A stretch of 64,000 nt of DNA, taken from the NCBI RefSeq assembly GCF_947490415.1, contig NZ_CANLGX010000009.1:39448-103447 (forward strand), given 5' to 3'. Shown in pieces: positions 1-9,082 of this stretch (the first letter of the stretch is position 1; each line of letters begins with the position of its first letter). This stretch comes from an uncultured Eudoraea sp. (GTDB lineage Bacteria > Bacteroidota > Bacteroidia > Flavobacteriales > Flavobacteriaceae). The position numbers were made by a program, and so were the translations under genes. The notes under the pieces are model-generated. The model was not told where the DNA came from. It saw only the letters and a list, made by a program, of their open reading frames with translations, and ran no database searches.

Positions 1-567
1 CCAAAAAGGAACTGGGGTAAATCTGGGAAAGAAGGAAAAGGTTTCGAAACAAAACCTTATTTATTAACCGCTGTTGATTCTGAAGGAAAACCTTATGACA
101 GAGCTGTTCAGGATGGAAACGAAAGTTCAGAGGAATTTGACTTTCCCTGGGGAATGCATTCCCCATCTATAATGCCCGATGGTAATCTTTTGGTATTTGA
201 TAACGGTGCCTTTAGATATTTTGAAAATAACGTCCATTATTCCCGCGCAGTGATTTATAAAATAAATGAAGAAGATAAAACTACAGAGCAGATTTGGCAA
301 TATGGCAAAGAAAGAGGGCCGGAATTTTTCTCTACCATTGTTAGTGATGCAGATTATCTGGCCAATTCAAATAATATTCTGGTTACTTCCGGCTATCTAA
401 AACAAGGAACTAAACTATCTGCTAAACTGGTTGAAGTAGACTATGAAACGCGTAAAGAGGTTTTTGAAGCAACACTAGATTTTAAAAGTGAACATGGTAA
501 CAAAAGTGGTTCTTGGGGCCAAACTGATATTTTATATAGATCTGAACGATTAGAATTGAAGTATTAG
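1..567 (+). CDS. Arylsulfotransferase-like protein, C-terminal part
   Basis: The reading frame is open from the first base of the window to the TAG at 565-567, giving about 188 residues of a longer protein. It contains HSPSIMPDGNLLVFDNG (from position 154), which resembles the His-x-pro-asp-Gly-asn-leu-phe-Asp-Asn-Gly blade motif of the arylsulfotransferase (ASST, PF05935) beta-propeller. Later Trp-Gly repeats and a closing ILYRSERLELKY tail fit the last propeller blades. Family members move sulfuryl groups between phenols or act as uncharacterised secreted propeller proteins. The N-terminus, any signal peptide and the catalytic His are outside the window, so activity cannot be judged. It is not part of the trp operon, which has its own promoter. 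Confidence 0.7.
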   Translation, partial: PKRNWGKSGKEGKGFETKPYLLTAVDSEGKPYDRAVQDGNESSEEFDFPWGMHSPSIMPDGNLLVFDNGAFRYFENNVHYSRAVIYKINEEDKTTEQIWQYGKERGPEFFSTIVSDADYLANSNNILVTSGYLKQGTKLSAKLVEVDYETRKEVFEATLDFKSEHGNKSGSWGQTDILYRSERLELKY

Positions 568-636
568 GTGTCAGTACTGTTATTATAAGCACTTAATGCA
601 ATATTGGAATTTGGATCTATATTTCCTTTAAATTGA

Positions 637-667
637 TTTGTAATTATGAAATTCCTTTCTATATTTG
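637..667 (+). promoter_or_regulatory. Promoter of the trp operon
   Basis: TTTG at 637-640, a 19-nt spacer and TATATTTG at 660-667 match the Bacteroidota -33/-7 consensus (TTTG, TAnnTTTG). The predicted transcription start is only a few bases downstream, at about 671-675, almost on the ATG of the Trp-rich leader peptide at 673. This is a motif match only; no transcription start has been mapped. Confidence 0.65.
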
Positions 668-672
668 ACTCA

Positions 673-729
673 ATGAAATTTAGAATAGTAAATACTTGGT
701 GGTGGAATAACTTACGTATAACGTCGTGA
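673..729 (+). CDS. trpL: trp operon leader peptide (18 aa, three Trp codons)
   Basis: A short frame ATG...TGA encodes MKFRIVNTWWWNNLRITS. Three tandem TGG codons lie at 697-705, as expected of a regulatory peptide that stalls ribosomes when charged Trp-tRNA is scarce. Trp is a rare residue and three in a row in an 18-residue frame directly ahead of trpE is unlikely by chance. The stop codon falls inside the 5' arm of the proposed antiterminator (723-729), so a ribosome at the stop would mask it, while one stalled on the Trp codons would leave it free. No Shine-Dalgarno is visible, normal for Flavobacteriia. The symbol trpL is used by analogy with the enterobacterial leader. Confidence 0.75.
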   Translation: MKFRIVNTWWWNNLRITS

Positions 730-790
730 GCTAAGCACCATTGTAGTATAACTATACGAAAAGGCTTGTCTATCACGACAAGCCTTTTTG
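723..790 (+). promoter_or_regulatory. trp attenuator: antiterminator and intrinsic terminator
   Basis: The terminator is a perfect 12-bp stem, AAAAGGCTTGTC (759-770) with GACAAGCCTTTT (777-788), loop TATCAC, ending in a T run. An alternative pairing joins GTCGTGA (723-729, overlapping the leader stop codon) to TCACGAC (773-779, in the terminator loop and 3' arm), helped by AAGC (733-736) with GCTT (764-767). The two structures exclude each other. This is the standard architecture of ribosome-mediated attenuation: high Trp gives termination, low Trp gives read-through into trpE. The base pairing is read directly from the sequence; the regulatory behaviour is inferred. Confidence 0.75.
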
Positions 791-835
791 ATTTTTCAGA
801 ATTAGTTAATATCAAAATCTAAATTTTTGCAGATT

Positions 836-2233
836 ATGGCATATGAACTTAAAACATACTATAAAAAGATACTCGCAGATACCATAACACCGGTTAGCGT
901 ATATCTGAAAATTCGTGACAAGTTTCCCAATAGTATTCTTTTGGAGAGTAGTGATTACAGAGCAAATGATAATACCTTTTCTTATATCTGTTGTAATCCT
1001 ATAGCTTCTATCACGGTAAAGGATGAGCAAATTACTCAGCTATTTCCGGACAAATCCACTAGTGAGATTACAATAAACAGCGAAACTGATGTTGTGGAAA
1101 TTATACATGACTTCAGCCAAAAGTTTAAAACCGAATCTAATAGTTTTAAATTTATAAATAATGGATTGTTTGGCTATATGTCTTATGATGCAGTTAGGTA
1201 CTTTGAAGATATCTCTATCACAAAAAAAGAAGGTGCCCTGGATATTCCTGATATTTATTATGCTGTTTACCAAAATATAATAGCCATAAATCATTTTAAG
1301 AATGAGGCATACTTATTTGCACATTGCTATGACTCTGTTAACAATATTTCTGAAATTGAACAAGTTCTAAATATCAGAAATTTCGCATCTTATAATTTCA
1401 GAAGGGAAGGTAAAGCCTCATCAAACCTAAAGGATGAAGAATATATACAACAAGTATCTCTGGCTAAAAAGCATTGTAAAAGAGGTGACGTTTTTCAATT
1501 AGTTCTTTCGCGAAGGTTTTCACAAGGCTTTAAAGGAGATGAATTCAATGTTTATCGGGCCCTTCGTTCTATTAATCCTTCTCCATATCTGTTTTATTTT
1601 GACTATGGAGATTTTAAAATTTTTGGTAGTTCACCGGAAGCACAATTAATTGTTAAAAACGGAAAGGCTGAAATACATCCAATTGCGGGAACTTTTAAAA
1701 GAACCGGTAATGATGAAGAAGATGCCTTATTAGCTAAAAAACTAACCGAAGATGCAAAGGAAAATAGTGAGCATGTTATGCTTGTAGACCTTGCGCGTAA
1801 CGACCTAAGCCGGCATGGGAATTTGGTAAATGTTGAAAACTATAGGGAAGTTCAATTCTTTTCTCATGTTATTCATCTTGTTTCCAAAGTTACAGGGCAG
1901 AAAAAAAAAGAAACACCAACTATGAAAGTTGTAGCAGACACTTTTCCGGCAGGTACCCTGAGCGGGGCACCCAAACATATGGCTATGCAGCTCATTGAAA
2001 AGTATGAGACCACCAACAGAGATTACTACGGCGGGGCCATCGGATTTATGGATTTTGACGGAGATTTTAATCATGCCATTATGATCCGGACCTTCTTAAG
2101 TAAGAATCACCAACTTCATTACCAGGCAGGAGCAGGTTTAGTAGCGGTCTCTGAACCGGAAAAAGAGCTACAGGAAACTTACAATAAATTGGGAGCTCTT
2201 AATAAAGCTCTGGAAATTGCAGAAACTATCTAA
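836..2233 (+). CDS. trpE: Anthranilate synthase component I
   Basis: Catalyses chorismate plus glutamine-derived ammonia to anthranilate, the first committed step of Trp synthesis, in complex with TrpG encoded next. The 465-residue length suits TrpE. The N-terminal LLESSDY segment corresponds to the LLES Trp feedback-inhibition site, which favours TrpE over the folate homologue PabB. The C-terminal chorismate-binding domain shows HPIAGTFKRTG, LVDLARNDLSR, AGTLSGAPK and YQAGAGLVAVSEPEKE. A TTG at 827 is in frame, but ATG 836 gives the expected N-terminus. First structural gene after the attenuator; 20 bp precede trpG. Confidence 0.95.
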   Translation: MAYELKTYYKKILADTITPVSVYLKIRDKFPNSILLESSDYRANDNTFSYICCNPIASITVKDEQITQLFPDKSTSEITINSETDVVEIIHDFSQKFKTESNSFKFINNGLFGYMSYDAVRYFEDISITKKEGALDIPDIYYAVYQNIIAINHFKNEAYLFAHCYDSVNNISEIEQVLNIRNFASYNFRREGKASSNLKDEEYIQQVSLAKKHCKRGDVFQLVLSRRFSQGFKGDEFNVYRALRSINPSPYLFYFDYGDFKIFGSSPEAQLIVKNGKAEIHPIAGTFKRTGNDEEDALLAKKLTEDAKENSEHVMLVDLARNDLSRHGNLVNVENYREVQFFSHVIHLVSKVTGQKKKETPTMKVVADTFPAGTLSGAPKHMAMQLIEKYETTNRDYYGGAIGFMDFDGDFNHAIMIRTFLSKNHQLHYQAGAGLVAVSEPEKELQETYNKLGALNKALEIAETI

Positions 2234-2253
2234 ACAAGCACAATAAATAAGCC

Positions 2254-2817
2254 ATGAATAAAATACTGGTAATAGATAATTACGATAGCTTTACTTATAA
2301 CCTGGTGCATTATTTGGTGGATTTGGGTTGCGAAGTAGTTGTTAAACGCAATGACCAGCTAAAATTGGAAGAAGTTGATGATTTTGAGAAAATAGTGCTT
2401 TCGCCGGGCCCTGGAATCCCTGATGAAGCCGGACTTCTTAAAGAAATAATTGCTAAATATGCCCCAACTAAAAGCATTTTGGGGGTTTGTCTGGGCCAGC
2501 AGGCTATAGGAGAAGTTTTTGGTGGTAAGTTGATAAATTTAGACGAAGTTTATCATGGGATCGCCACAAAAATAATCCTTGAAAAAGGGGAGCCTTTATT
2601 TGAAGGCTTACCAAGGGAAATTGTAGTGGGCCGATATCATTCGTGGGTTGTAGATCCTCAACTTCCGGATGTTCTCGAGGCTACTTCTTTTGATGAGAAT
2701 GGGCAGCTGATGTCAATAAGGCACAAAACATATGATGTATGTGCTGTTCAGTTTCATCCAGAATCTGTTCTTACGCCTCAGGGCAAGGAAATTCTTAAAA
2801 ATTGGCTCAGAGATTAA
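2254..2817 (+). CDS. trpG: Anthranilate synthase component II (glutamine amidotransferase)
   Basis: A class I glutamine amidotransferase that hydrolyses glutamine and channels ammonia to TrpE. At 187 residues it is the stand-alone form, not fused to TrpD. The catalytic triad is visible: Cys79 in GVCLGQQ, His168 and Glu170 in VQFHPES. The oxyanion loop SPGPG is at residues 50-54. It follows trpE closely and is followed by trpD after 37 bp. PabA shares this fold and the protein may serve both synthases, as amphibolic subunits do in some bacteria; nothing here decides that. Confidence 0.94.
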   Translation: MNKILVIDNYDSFTYNLVHYLVDLGCEVVVKRNDQLKLEEVDDFEKIVLSPGPGIPDEAGLLKEIIAKYAPTKSILGVCLGQQAIGEVFGGKLINLDEVYHGIATKIILEKGEPLFEGLPREIVVGRYHSWVVDPQLPDVLEATSFDENGQLMSIRHKTYDVCAVQFHPESVLTPQGKEILKNWLRD

Positions 2818-2854
2818 TGAATCGGTTGGTGATTCCTTATTAAAATTAAAACAA

Positions 2855-3847
2855 ATGAAAACGATTCTAAATAAATTGATCAATCATGACATCCTCTCCA
2901 AGGAAGATGCAAAGCAGGTATTGGTTAATATTGCCAAAGGAACTTATAACAATAGCCAAATCGCTGCATTTCTTACAGTGTATATGATGCGTAGTATTAC
3001 AATTGAAGAATTAGAGGGATTTCGAGATGCGTTGTTGGAACTATGTCTGGCCATTGATCTATCTGAATACAATCCAATTGATCTTTGCGGAACAGGAGGT
3101 GATGGCAAGGATACCTTTAATATTTCAACTCTGGCTTCCTTTGTTACAGCTGGAGCTGGCATTAAGGTAACCAAACATGGTAATTATGGGGTTTCTTCTA
3201 CCTGTGGGAGCAGCAATGTTATGGAGTTTTTAGGTGTAAAATTCAGTAATGATCCTGACTTTCTTAGAAAATCAATAGACGAAGCCGGGATCTGTGTACT
3301 GCATGCCCCCCTATTCCATCCCGCTATGAAAAATGTAGCACCTATAAGACGTGAACTTGCCGTCAAAACATTTTTTAATATGCTTGGGCCAATGGTAAAT
3401 CCTGCCTTTCCTAAAAATCAAATAGTTGGGGTTTTTAATTTAGAATTAGCACGAATGTATGGGTATCTCTATCAGAATACCGATAAAAAATACACAGTTC
3501 TCCATGCTCTTGATGGATATGATGAGATTTCATTGACAGGGAGTACCAAAACTATTTCAAATAATACGGAGGCTATTTTAAATCCTTCAGATTTTGGAGT
3601 GGCTGTTGTAAAGGAAAACGAAATAACGGGAGGTGATAGTATTGACAAATCTGCCCAAATATTTATGAATATATTACAGGGCAGAGGCACGGAAGCGCAA
3701 AACAATGTAGTCTGTGCAAATGCCGGGATAGCTATCGGCACAGTTCTGGATATTAGTCCAAAACAAGGTTTTGAAAAAGCAAAAGAATCCCTCCTCAACG
3801 GAAATGGCCTGAATGCCTTAAGAAAATTACAGCAATTAAGTGCATGA
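2855..3847 (+). CDS. trpD: Anthranilate phosphoribosyltransferase
   Basis: Transfers the phosphoribosyl group of PRPP to anthranilate, the second step of the Trp branch. The 330-residue protein begins MKTILNKLINHDILSKEDA, the usual helical N-terminal domain. The PRPP-binding glycine loop CGTGGDGKDTFNIST and the KHGN motif are present, followed by RRELAVKTFFNMLGPMVNPA. An in-frame ATG exists at 2732 inside trpG, but residues from there to 2855 do not resemble the family, so 2855 is chosen. The stop TGA overlaps the trpC start (ATGA), suggesting translational coupling. Confidence 0.95.
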   Translation: MKTILNKLINHDILSKEDAKQVLVNIAKGTYNNSQIAAFLTVYMMRSITIEELEGFRDALLELCLAIDLSEYNPIDLCGTGGDGKDTFNISTLASFVTAGAGIKVTKHGNYGVSSTCGSSNVMEFLGVKFSNDPDFLRKSIDEAGICVLHAPLFHPAMKNVAPIRRELAVKTFFNMLGPMVNPAFPKNQIVGVFNLELARMYGYLYQNTDKKYTVLHALDGYDEISLTGSTKTISNNTEAILNPSDFGVAVVKENEITGGDSIDKSAQIFMNILQGRGTEAQNNVVCANAGIAIGTVLDISPKQGFEKAKESLLNGNGLNALRKLQQLSA

Positions 3848-4632
3848 TGGATATATTGGATAAAATAGTAGTGGATAAGAAAAGGGAATTGCACCTTAAA
3901 AAAACTGTAATCCCCCTTATGCAATTAGAGACTTCATTACTCTTCCAAAGGGAACCCGTGTCCCTGGCCAATGCATTGCGGAACAGTAAAACAGGGATTA
4001 TTGCAGAGCACAAAAGAAGATCCCCTTCTAAATCAGTGATCAATCAAAATTCAAGTGTACAGGATATCGCCATGGGATACATGAATGCAGGGGCTTGTGG
4101 CATGTCTGTTTTAACAGATGCCAAATATTTTGGAGGGTCTCTTGATGATTTAATAATAGCCAGAGCTGCTGTTGATTTTCCACTGTTAAGAAAGGAATTT
4201 ATCATAGATGAATACCAAATCGTAGAAGCCCGTGCACATGGGGCTGATACAATTTTACTTATTGCCGCTATTTTGACAAGGAAACAAATAAAGGTTTTAT
4301 CAGAATTAGCAAAAAGTTTAGGTTTGGATGTTTTACTGGAAGTTCATAATGAAGAAGAGTTAGTTAAATCAATGATGCCCGGTTTAGATATGTTGGGAGT
4401 AAATAATCGCAACTTAAAAACCTTTGAAGTAAGCTTAGAAACCAGTGCCTCTCTATCCCAAAAGATCCCCGATGAATTTATAAAAGTATCAGAAAGTGGT
4501 ATTAGCTCTGTTTCGGCGATTAAAATGCTAAGAGAATTGGGTTACCAGGGTTTCTTAGTTGGTGAAAACTTTATGAAGACAGCAAACCCAGGGGAGAGTG
4601 CCAGGGAATTTATAAACCAAATGGCAAGATGA
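3844..4632 (+). CDS. trpC: Indole-3-glycerol phosphate synthase
   Basis: Converts the anthranilate deoxyribulotide to indole-3-glycerol phosphate. It is a 262-residue TIM barrel. Diagnostic motifs are IIAEHKRRSPSKS (catalytic Lys of strand 1), LLRKEFIIDEYQI (catalytic Lys-Glu-Phe), GVNNRNLKTFEV and VSESGIS (phosphate-binding end). ATG codons at 3844 and 3847 are both possible; 3844 overlaps the trpD stop by four bases. It is mono-functional, with TrpF encoded separately. Confidence 0.95.
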   Translation: MMDILDKIVVDKKRELHLKKTVIPLMQLETSLLFQREPVSLANALRNSKTGIIAEHKRRSPSKSVINQNSSVQDIAMGYMNAGACGMSVLTDAKYFGGSLDDLIIARAAVDFPLLRKEFIIDEYQIVEARAHGADTILLIAAILTRKQIKVLSELAKSLGLDVLLEVHNEEELVKSMMPGLDMLGVNNRNLKTFEVSLETSASLSQKIPDEFIKVSESGISSVSAIKMLRELGYQGFLVGENFMKTANPGESAREFINQMAR

Positions 4633-5270
4633 AACTAAAGATCTGTGGCATGAAGCATAATATTGAGGAGGTTGCAGAATTGCATCCAGATTACCTCGGA
4701 TTTATCTTTTGGAAGCCTTCAATGCGTTTTTTTGATGGGTCCATACCTAAATTGCCTAAGACAACTAGAAAAGTTGGAGTTTTTGTTGATGCCAATATTG
4801 ATGAAATCTTAAATCGGACCAATACATTCGATTTAAATGCCATACAATTGCATGGAAATGAATCCCCCGAATTCTGTGCTAAGCTAAAAGAGCAATTTGA
4901 ATACCAAAATATCAAGATCGACATTCTTAAGGTATTTAGCATAAAAGACAGCTTTGATTTCCAACAACTTGGCCCTTATGAGAAATTATCCGATTTCTTT
5001 TTATTCGACACAAAGGGTAAGTTGCCCGGTGGCAATGGATATCAATTTAACTGGGAAGTCCTAAAGGGGTATCCATCAAAAAAACCCTATTTCCTAAGCG
5101 GGGGTATTGGTCTCGAGGAAGTTGATAATGTTTTAGAATTTCTTCAAAAGGAAGAATCTAAATATTGCCATGCTATTGATGTCAATAGTAAATTTGAAAT
5201 ATCACCGGGCCTAAAGGATATAGATAAATTAAAAGAATTTAAGAATCGGTTGTTTGAAACCAACTCATAA
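4629..5270 (+). CDS. trpF: Phosphoribosylanthranilate isomerase
   Basis: Performs the Amadori rearrangement between the TrpD and TrpC steps. It is a 213-residue TIM barrel beginning [10 protein letters not shown], which carries the catalytic Cys of the KICG motif. Further motifs are [30 protein letters not shown] (catalytic Asp region), FLSGGIG and [16 protein letters not shown]. The ATG overlaps the trpC stop in an ATGA quartet. Gene order C-F differs from reaction order, as is usual for this operon type. Confidence 0.95.
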   Translation: MKLKICGMKHNIEEVAELHPDYLGFIFWKPSMRFFDGSIPKLPKTTRKVGVFVDANIDEILNRTNTFDLNAIQLHGNESPEFCAKLKEQFEYQNIKIDILKVFSIKDSFDFQQLGPYEKLSDFFLFDTKGKLPGGNGYQFNWEVLKGYPSKKPYFLSGGIGLEEVDNVLEFLQKEESKYCHAIDVNSKFEISPGLKDIDKLKEFKNRLFETNS

Positions 5271-5281
5271 AAAATACGAAT

Positions 5282-6463
5282 ATGACTTATCATGCTGATG
5301 AAAAAGGCTATTACGGACAGTTTGGTGGGGCATTTATACCGGAAATGCTATACCCTAATACTGAAGAACTTAGACAAAACTATCTTCAGATTATGGAGGA
5401 ACCATCTTTTATTGAAGAATTCCATAGACTATTACAAGATTATGTAGGAAGGCCCACACCTCTATATTTTGCCCAACGCCTTTCGGATAAGTATAAAACA
5501 AAAATTTATCTGAAAAGGGAAGATTTATGTCATACCGGTGCCCATAAAGTCAATAATACCATTGGGCAAATTTTAATGGCCAAAAGGTTAGGCAAGACAC
5601 GAATCATCGCAGAAACAGGTGCCGGACAGCATGGGGTGGCCACTGCTACAGTTTGCGCACTCATGGGAATTGAGTGTGTGGTTTATATGGGTGAAATAGA
5701 TATTGCTCGTCAAGCACCTAATGTGGCTAGAATGAAAATGCTGGGAGCAGAAGTAAGGCCGGCACTATCGGGTAGCAGAACGCTCAAGGATGCCACGAAT
5801 GAGGCAATTCGCGACTGGATTAATAATCCGGTAAACACCCATTATATAATAGGTTCAGTTGTTGGTCCGCATCCCTACCCCGATATGGTGGCCAGATTTC
5901 AATCAGTAATTTCAGAGGAAATACAGTCTCAGCTGCTGGAAAAAGAAGGCACTCCGAACCCTGATTTTGTTGTGGCTTGTGTCGGTGGTGGAAGTAATGC
6001 CGCTGGTGCCTATTACCATTATCTGGATAATGAAGATGTTGGTATCATTGCTGTCGAGGCCGCCGGAAAGGGTATTCATTCCGGGGAAAGTGCCGCAACT
6101 TCTGCTCTGGGGAAAATTGGTATTATTCACGGTAGTAAAACACTACTTATGCAAACTCAAGACGGTCAGATCACTGAACCATATTCTATTTCTGCCGGCC
6201 TGGATTATCCGGGCGTAGGGCCTATGCATGCCCATCTGTACACCTCCGGGCGGGGTGAGTTTATTTCTATTACCGATGATGAAGCAATGACAGCAGGTTT
6301 AATGATATCTCAATTAGAAGGCATTATACCAGCAATAGAGACATCACATGCTTTCGCCATATTTGACCACAGAAAGTTTGAAAAAGACGATATTGTTGTT
6401 ATCAACCTTTCTGGAAGAGGTGATAAAGATTTACAGACCTATATAGATTATTTCAAATTATAA
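5282..6463 (+). CDS. trpB: Tryptophan synthase beta chain
   Basis: PLP enzyme that condenses indole with serine to give tryptophan; partner of the alpha chain encoded 14 bp downstream. The 393-residue length is standard for the main TrpB1 form. [13 protein letters not shown] holds the PLP-binding Lys; [12 protein letters not shown], the phosphate-binding GGGSNAAG and the C-terminal [10 protein letters not shown] are all present. The N-terminus [12 protein letters not shown] is the classic TrpB1 opening. No truncation is apparent. Confidence 0.97.
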   Translation: MTYHADEKGYYGQFGGAFIPEMLYPNTEELRQNYLQIMEEPSFIEEFHRLLQDYVGRPTPLYFAQRLSDKYKTKIYLKREDLCHTGAHKVNNTIGQILMAKRLGKTRIIAETGAGQHGVATATVCALMGIECVVYMGEIDIARQAPNVARMKMLGAEVRPALSGSRTLKDATNEAIRDWINNPVNTHYIIGSVVGPHPYPDMVARFQSVISEEIQSQLLEKEGTPNPDFVVACVGGGSNAAGAYYHYLDNEDVGIIAVEAAGKGIHSGESAATSALGKIGIIHGSKTLLMQTQDGQITEPYSISAGLDYPGVGPMHAHLYTSGRGEFISITDDEAMTAGLMISQLEGIIPAIETSHAFAIFDHRKFEKDDIVVINLSGRGDKDLQTYIDYFKL

Positions 6464-6477
6464 TTGGTTTCTATAAA

Positions 6478-7251
6478 ATGAAGAACAGAATACAAAAAAA
6501 GCTGGGTGAAGACAAAAAACTACTTTCCATATACTTCTCTGCCGGTTATCCCAATCTGAATGATACGGTTTCTATTATTCAGGATTTGGAAAAAAACGGT
6601 GTTGATATGATAGAAATAGGCCTTCCATTCAGTGATCCTTTAGCAGACGGGCCTACCATTCAGAAAAGTTCCACAATAGCTTTAAAGAATGGCATGGGAA
6701 CAGATCTACTGTTTAATCAATTAAAAGAAATAAGAAAAACTGTTTCGATTCCCCTGATCATTATGGGGTATTTTAATCCTGTTTTACAGTACGGGGTAGA
6801 GAACTTCTGCAAAAAATGTCAGGAAATAGGTATTGATGGTCTTATCCTTCCAGATTTACCTCTGGACGTATACCTGGAAGAATATGAGACTATTTTTAAA
6901 AAATATAATTTAATCAACATTTTTCTAATTACTCCGCAAACCAGTGAATCACGAATTGCACAAATAGACGACGCTTCAGAGGGATTCATTTATATGGTAA
7001 GTTCTGCCAGTACCACGGGGGCTAAGCAGGGATTAGGAGAAGAACAGGAAGCTTACTTTGAGCGAATTGCAGCAATGAATCTTAAAAACCCGCAAATTGT
7101 AGGTTTTGGCATAAGTAATGCCCGTACATTTGAGCAAGCTACTAAGACAGCCAAGGGTGCTATCATTGGTTCCGCATTTATTAAAATGTTATCACAGGAA
7201 GGTACGGCTGGGATTTCAGAATTTATTAAACATCTTAAACCATATCCATGA
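6478..7251 (+). CDS. trpA: Tryptophan synthase alpha chain
   Basis: Cleaves indole-3-glycerol phosphate to indole, which is channelled to TrpB. It is a 257-residue TIM barrel. MIEIGLPFSDPLADGPTIQ contains the catalytic Glu and Asp; MGYFNPVLQYG, GLILPDLP, FGISNA and GSAF (phosphate site) follow. Its last bases overlap the start of a small membrane protein gene in an ATGA quartet, so the operon probably extends one gene beyond the Trp enzymes. Confidence 0.96.
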   Translation: MKNRIQKKLGEDKKLLSIYFSAGYPNLNDTVSIIQDLEKNGVDMIEIGLPFSDPLADGPTIQKSSTIALKNGMGTDLLFNQLKEIRKTVSIPLIIMGYFNPVLQYGVENFCKKCQEIGIDGLILPDLPLDVYLEEYETIFKKYNLINIFLITPQTSESRIAQIDDASEGFIYMVSSASTTGAKQGLGEEQEAYFERIAAMNLKNPQIVGFGISNARTFEQATKTAKGAIIGSAFIKMLSQEGTAGISEFIKHLKPYP

Positions 7252-7472
7252 ATGTAATTAATAATTGGAAAATTGTATTCTTATTATGTTTAACCCTGGG
7301 AATGGCCCCCTTTTTCCCTGAGCCTCATTTATGGGGTAAATTGAAATGGGTTTTCGGAGGAAGTATTGGTATGAAACCCATGGATTGGTTTGACCTCTTT
7401 TTTCATGGATTTCCTTTTGTTCTTTTAATTCGATTACTTGTTTTAAGATTAAAGCATTTGATCAACCCATAG
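7248..7472 (+). CDS. Small conserved membrane protein coupled to trpA
   Basis: A 74-residue protein whose ATG overlaps the trpA stop by four bases. It has two hydrophobic segments: residues about 9-21 (VFLLCLTLGMAPF) and about 50-66 (DLFFHGFPFVLLIRLL). Between them lie PEPHLWGKLKWVFGG and a Trp-rich MKPMDWFDLFFHG loop. I recall short Bacteroidota proteins of this pattern, sometimes vaguely labelled as transporters, but no function can be assigned. The overlap suggests co-translation with TrpA; a role in Trp or indole metabolism is only a guess. Confidence 0.75.
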   Translation: MNVINNWKIVFLLCLTLGMAPFFPEPHLWGKLKWVFGGSIGMKPMDWFDLFFHGFPFVLLIRLLVLRLKHLINP

Positions 7473-7512
7473 AATTACCTAATTTTAAATCATAATCAAT
7501 TTACACTACCAT

Positions 7513-9006
7513 ATGAAAAATTTATTGACCTGTTTTTCTCTTCTTATCTTATGGATTAACAATGCACAAGACCTTGAACTAAAAGCACAAGTCCGACATA
7601 CCATAGATGAACTACGAGAATTCGTGGCAATCCCGAACGATGCCTTGGATCATTCAGATATTAACAGAAACCTTTCATGGCTCACCAAAAAATTCAATGA
7701 AAGGGGTTTTAATTCATCCGTACTTCCTACAGAAGGGGAGTCGCTTTTTTTTGCGGCCCTCCCCATGGAAGATGACAAGCCGACAATACTTTTTTATATG
7801 CATTTCGATGGGCAGTCCGTGGAACCTTCCAAGTGGGATCAGCCAGATCCTTATAAAGTAGAGCTTAAAACAAAGGATAATGATGTTTGGAAAACACTTT
7901 CGTTTGATGATTTAAAAGAGGATGTGAATTATGATTGGCGCCTATTTGGTCGTTCAACTTCAGACGACAAGGGCCCAATTGTTATGTTCTTAAATACCAT
8001 TGATCTATTGAAAAAAAACAATGTGCAAATTCCATTTAATGTAAAAGTAATATTAGACGGAGAAGAAGAAAAAAGTAGTGCCCCCTTGCCAAAGGCCGTT
8101 AAAGAATATAGTGAGCTGTTAGAAGCAGATTTTCTGATCATTTCAGATGGTCCTGTCCATTCTTCGGGTAAACCAACAATTGCTTATGGCACCAGAGGCA
8201 TAACAACATTGACGCTAACTACCTACGGTCCAATAATGCCGCAACACAGTGGTCATTATGGTAATTATGCCCCAAATCCGGGGTTCCAATTGGCCCAGGT
8301 ATTGGCCAGTATGAAAGATACCGATGGAAGAGTATTAATTGAAGGTTACTATGACGGTATTGATATTGATGAATCGACAATGAATATACTCCAAAGTGTA
8401 CCGGATGATGCTAAAACTATAAACACCCATCTTGCCATCAAACAAGCTGAAAAGGTGGGCGCATTTTATCAGGAAGCCATGCAATATCCGTCATTAAATA
8501 TTCGGGGGTTATCTTCAGGATGGGTTGGTGAAAAAGCCCGAACTATAGTACCTGAAAGTGCTACTGCTGAAATAGACATTCGTCTTGTACCAGAATCTGA
8601 CGGAGATCGTTTGAAGAGTCTGGTAAAGAAACATGTAGAAAATCAAGGGTATTATATTATGACCGAAGTCCCGGATAAGAGCCAAAGAATGAAGCACGAG
8701 AAAATCATCACTATTACAGAGGGCACAGTCACAGATGCATTCAGAACAGATTTGGACAATCCTTATGGTAATTTCCTGGTAGATACCTTTAAAAATACAT
8801 TCTCAGAGGATGTAGTACAAATAAGGATCATGGGAGGTACGGTTCCAATTGCACCTTTTATTAACGAACTTAAGATTCCAGCTTTTCTTGTTCCCCTTGT
8901 GAATCCGGATAACAATCAACACAGCCCTAACGAAAATTTAAAAATTGGGCAAATTGCTTATGGTATTCAGGTATTTTACGGAATTATGAGCAATAAAATG
9001 GAATAA
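7513..9006 (+). CDS. Secreted M20 family metallopeptidase
   Basis: A 497-residue protein with an N-terminal signal peptide (MKNLLTCFSLLILWINNAQ) pointing to export. The di-zinc ligands of the M20 family are recognisable: MHFDGQ (His-x-Asp), TSDDKGP (bridging Asp), LDGEEEKSS (Glu-Glu catalytic base and ligand), ISDGP (Asp) and NQHSPNEN (C-terminal His). Members are amino- or carboxypeptidases and dipeptidases; the length and insertion fit the CNDP/dipeptidase branch. It begins 40 bp after the trpA-linked gene and may be read from the same transcript, but a catabolic role for Trp peptides is not supported by sequence. Confidence 0.88.
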   Translation: MKNLLTCFSLLILWINNAQDLELKAQVRHTIDELREFVAIPNDALDHSDINRNLSWLTKKFNERGFNSSVLPTEGESLFFAALPMEDDKPTILFYMHFDGQSVEPSKWDQPDPYKVELKTKDNDVWKTLSFDDLKEDVNYDWRLFGRSTSDDKGPIVMFLNTIDLLKKNNVQIPFNVKVILDGEEEKSSAPLPKAVKEYSELLEADFLIISDGPVHSSGKPTIAYGTRGITTLTLTTYGPIMPQHSGHYGNYAPNPGFQLAQVLASMKDTDGRVLIEGYYDGIDIDESTMNILQSVPDDAKTINTHLAIKQAEKVGAFYQEAMQYPSLNIRGLSSGWVGEKARTIVPESATAEIDIRLVPESDGDRLKSLVKKHVENQGYYIMTEVPDKSQRMKHEKIITITEGTVTDAFRTDLDNPYGNFLVDTFKNTFSEDVVQIRIMGGTVPIAPFINELKIPAFLVPLVNPDNNQHSPNENLKIGQIAYGIQVFYGIMSNKME

Positions 9007-9082
9007 AAAGATTAACCGTCTTTACAAGTTAATAATCTTCATAGTGCTCTAACTTTTATTAGAAAGCAGTTCCAAACAATGG

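Noticed and set aside
2732..2854. An upstream ATG for trpD inside trpG.
   Set aside because: The extra residues are not TrpD-like and lie in trpG coding sequence; the normal TrpD N-terminus begins at 2855.
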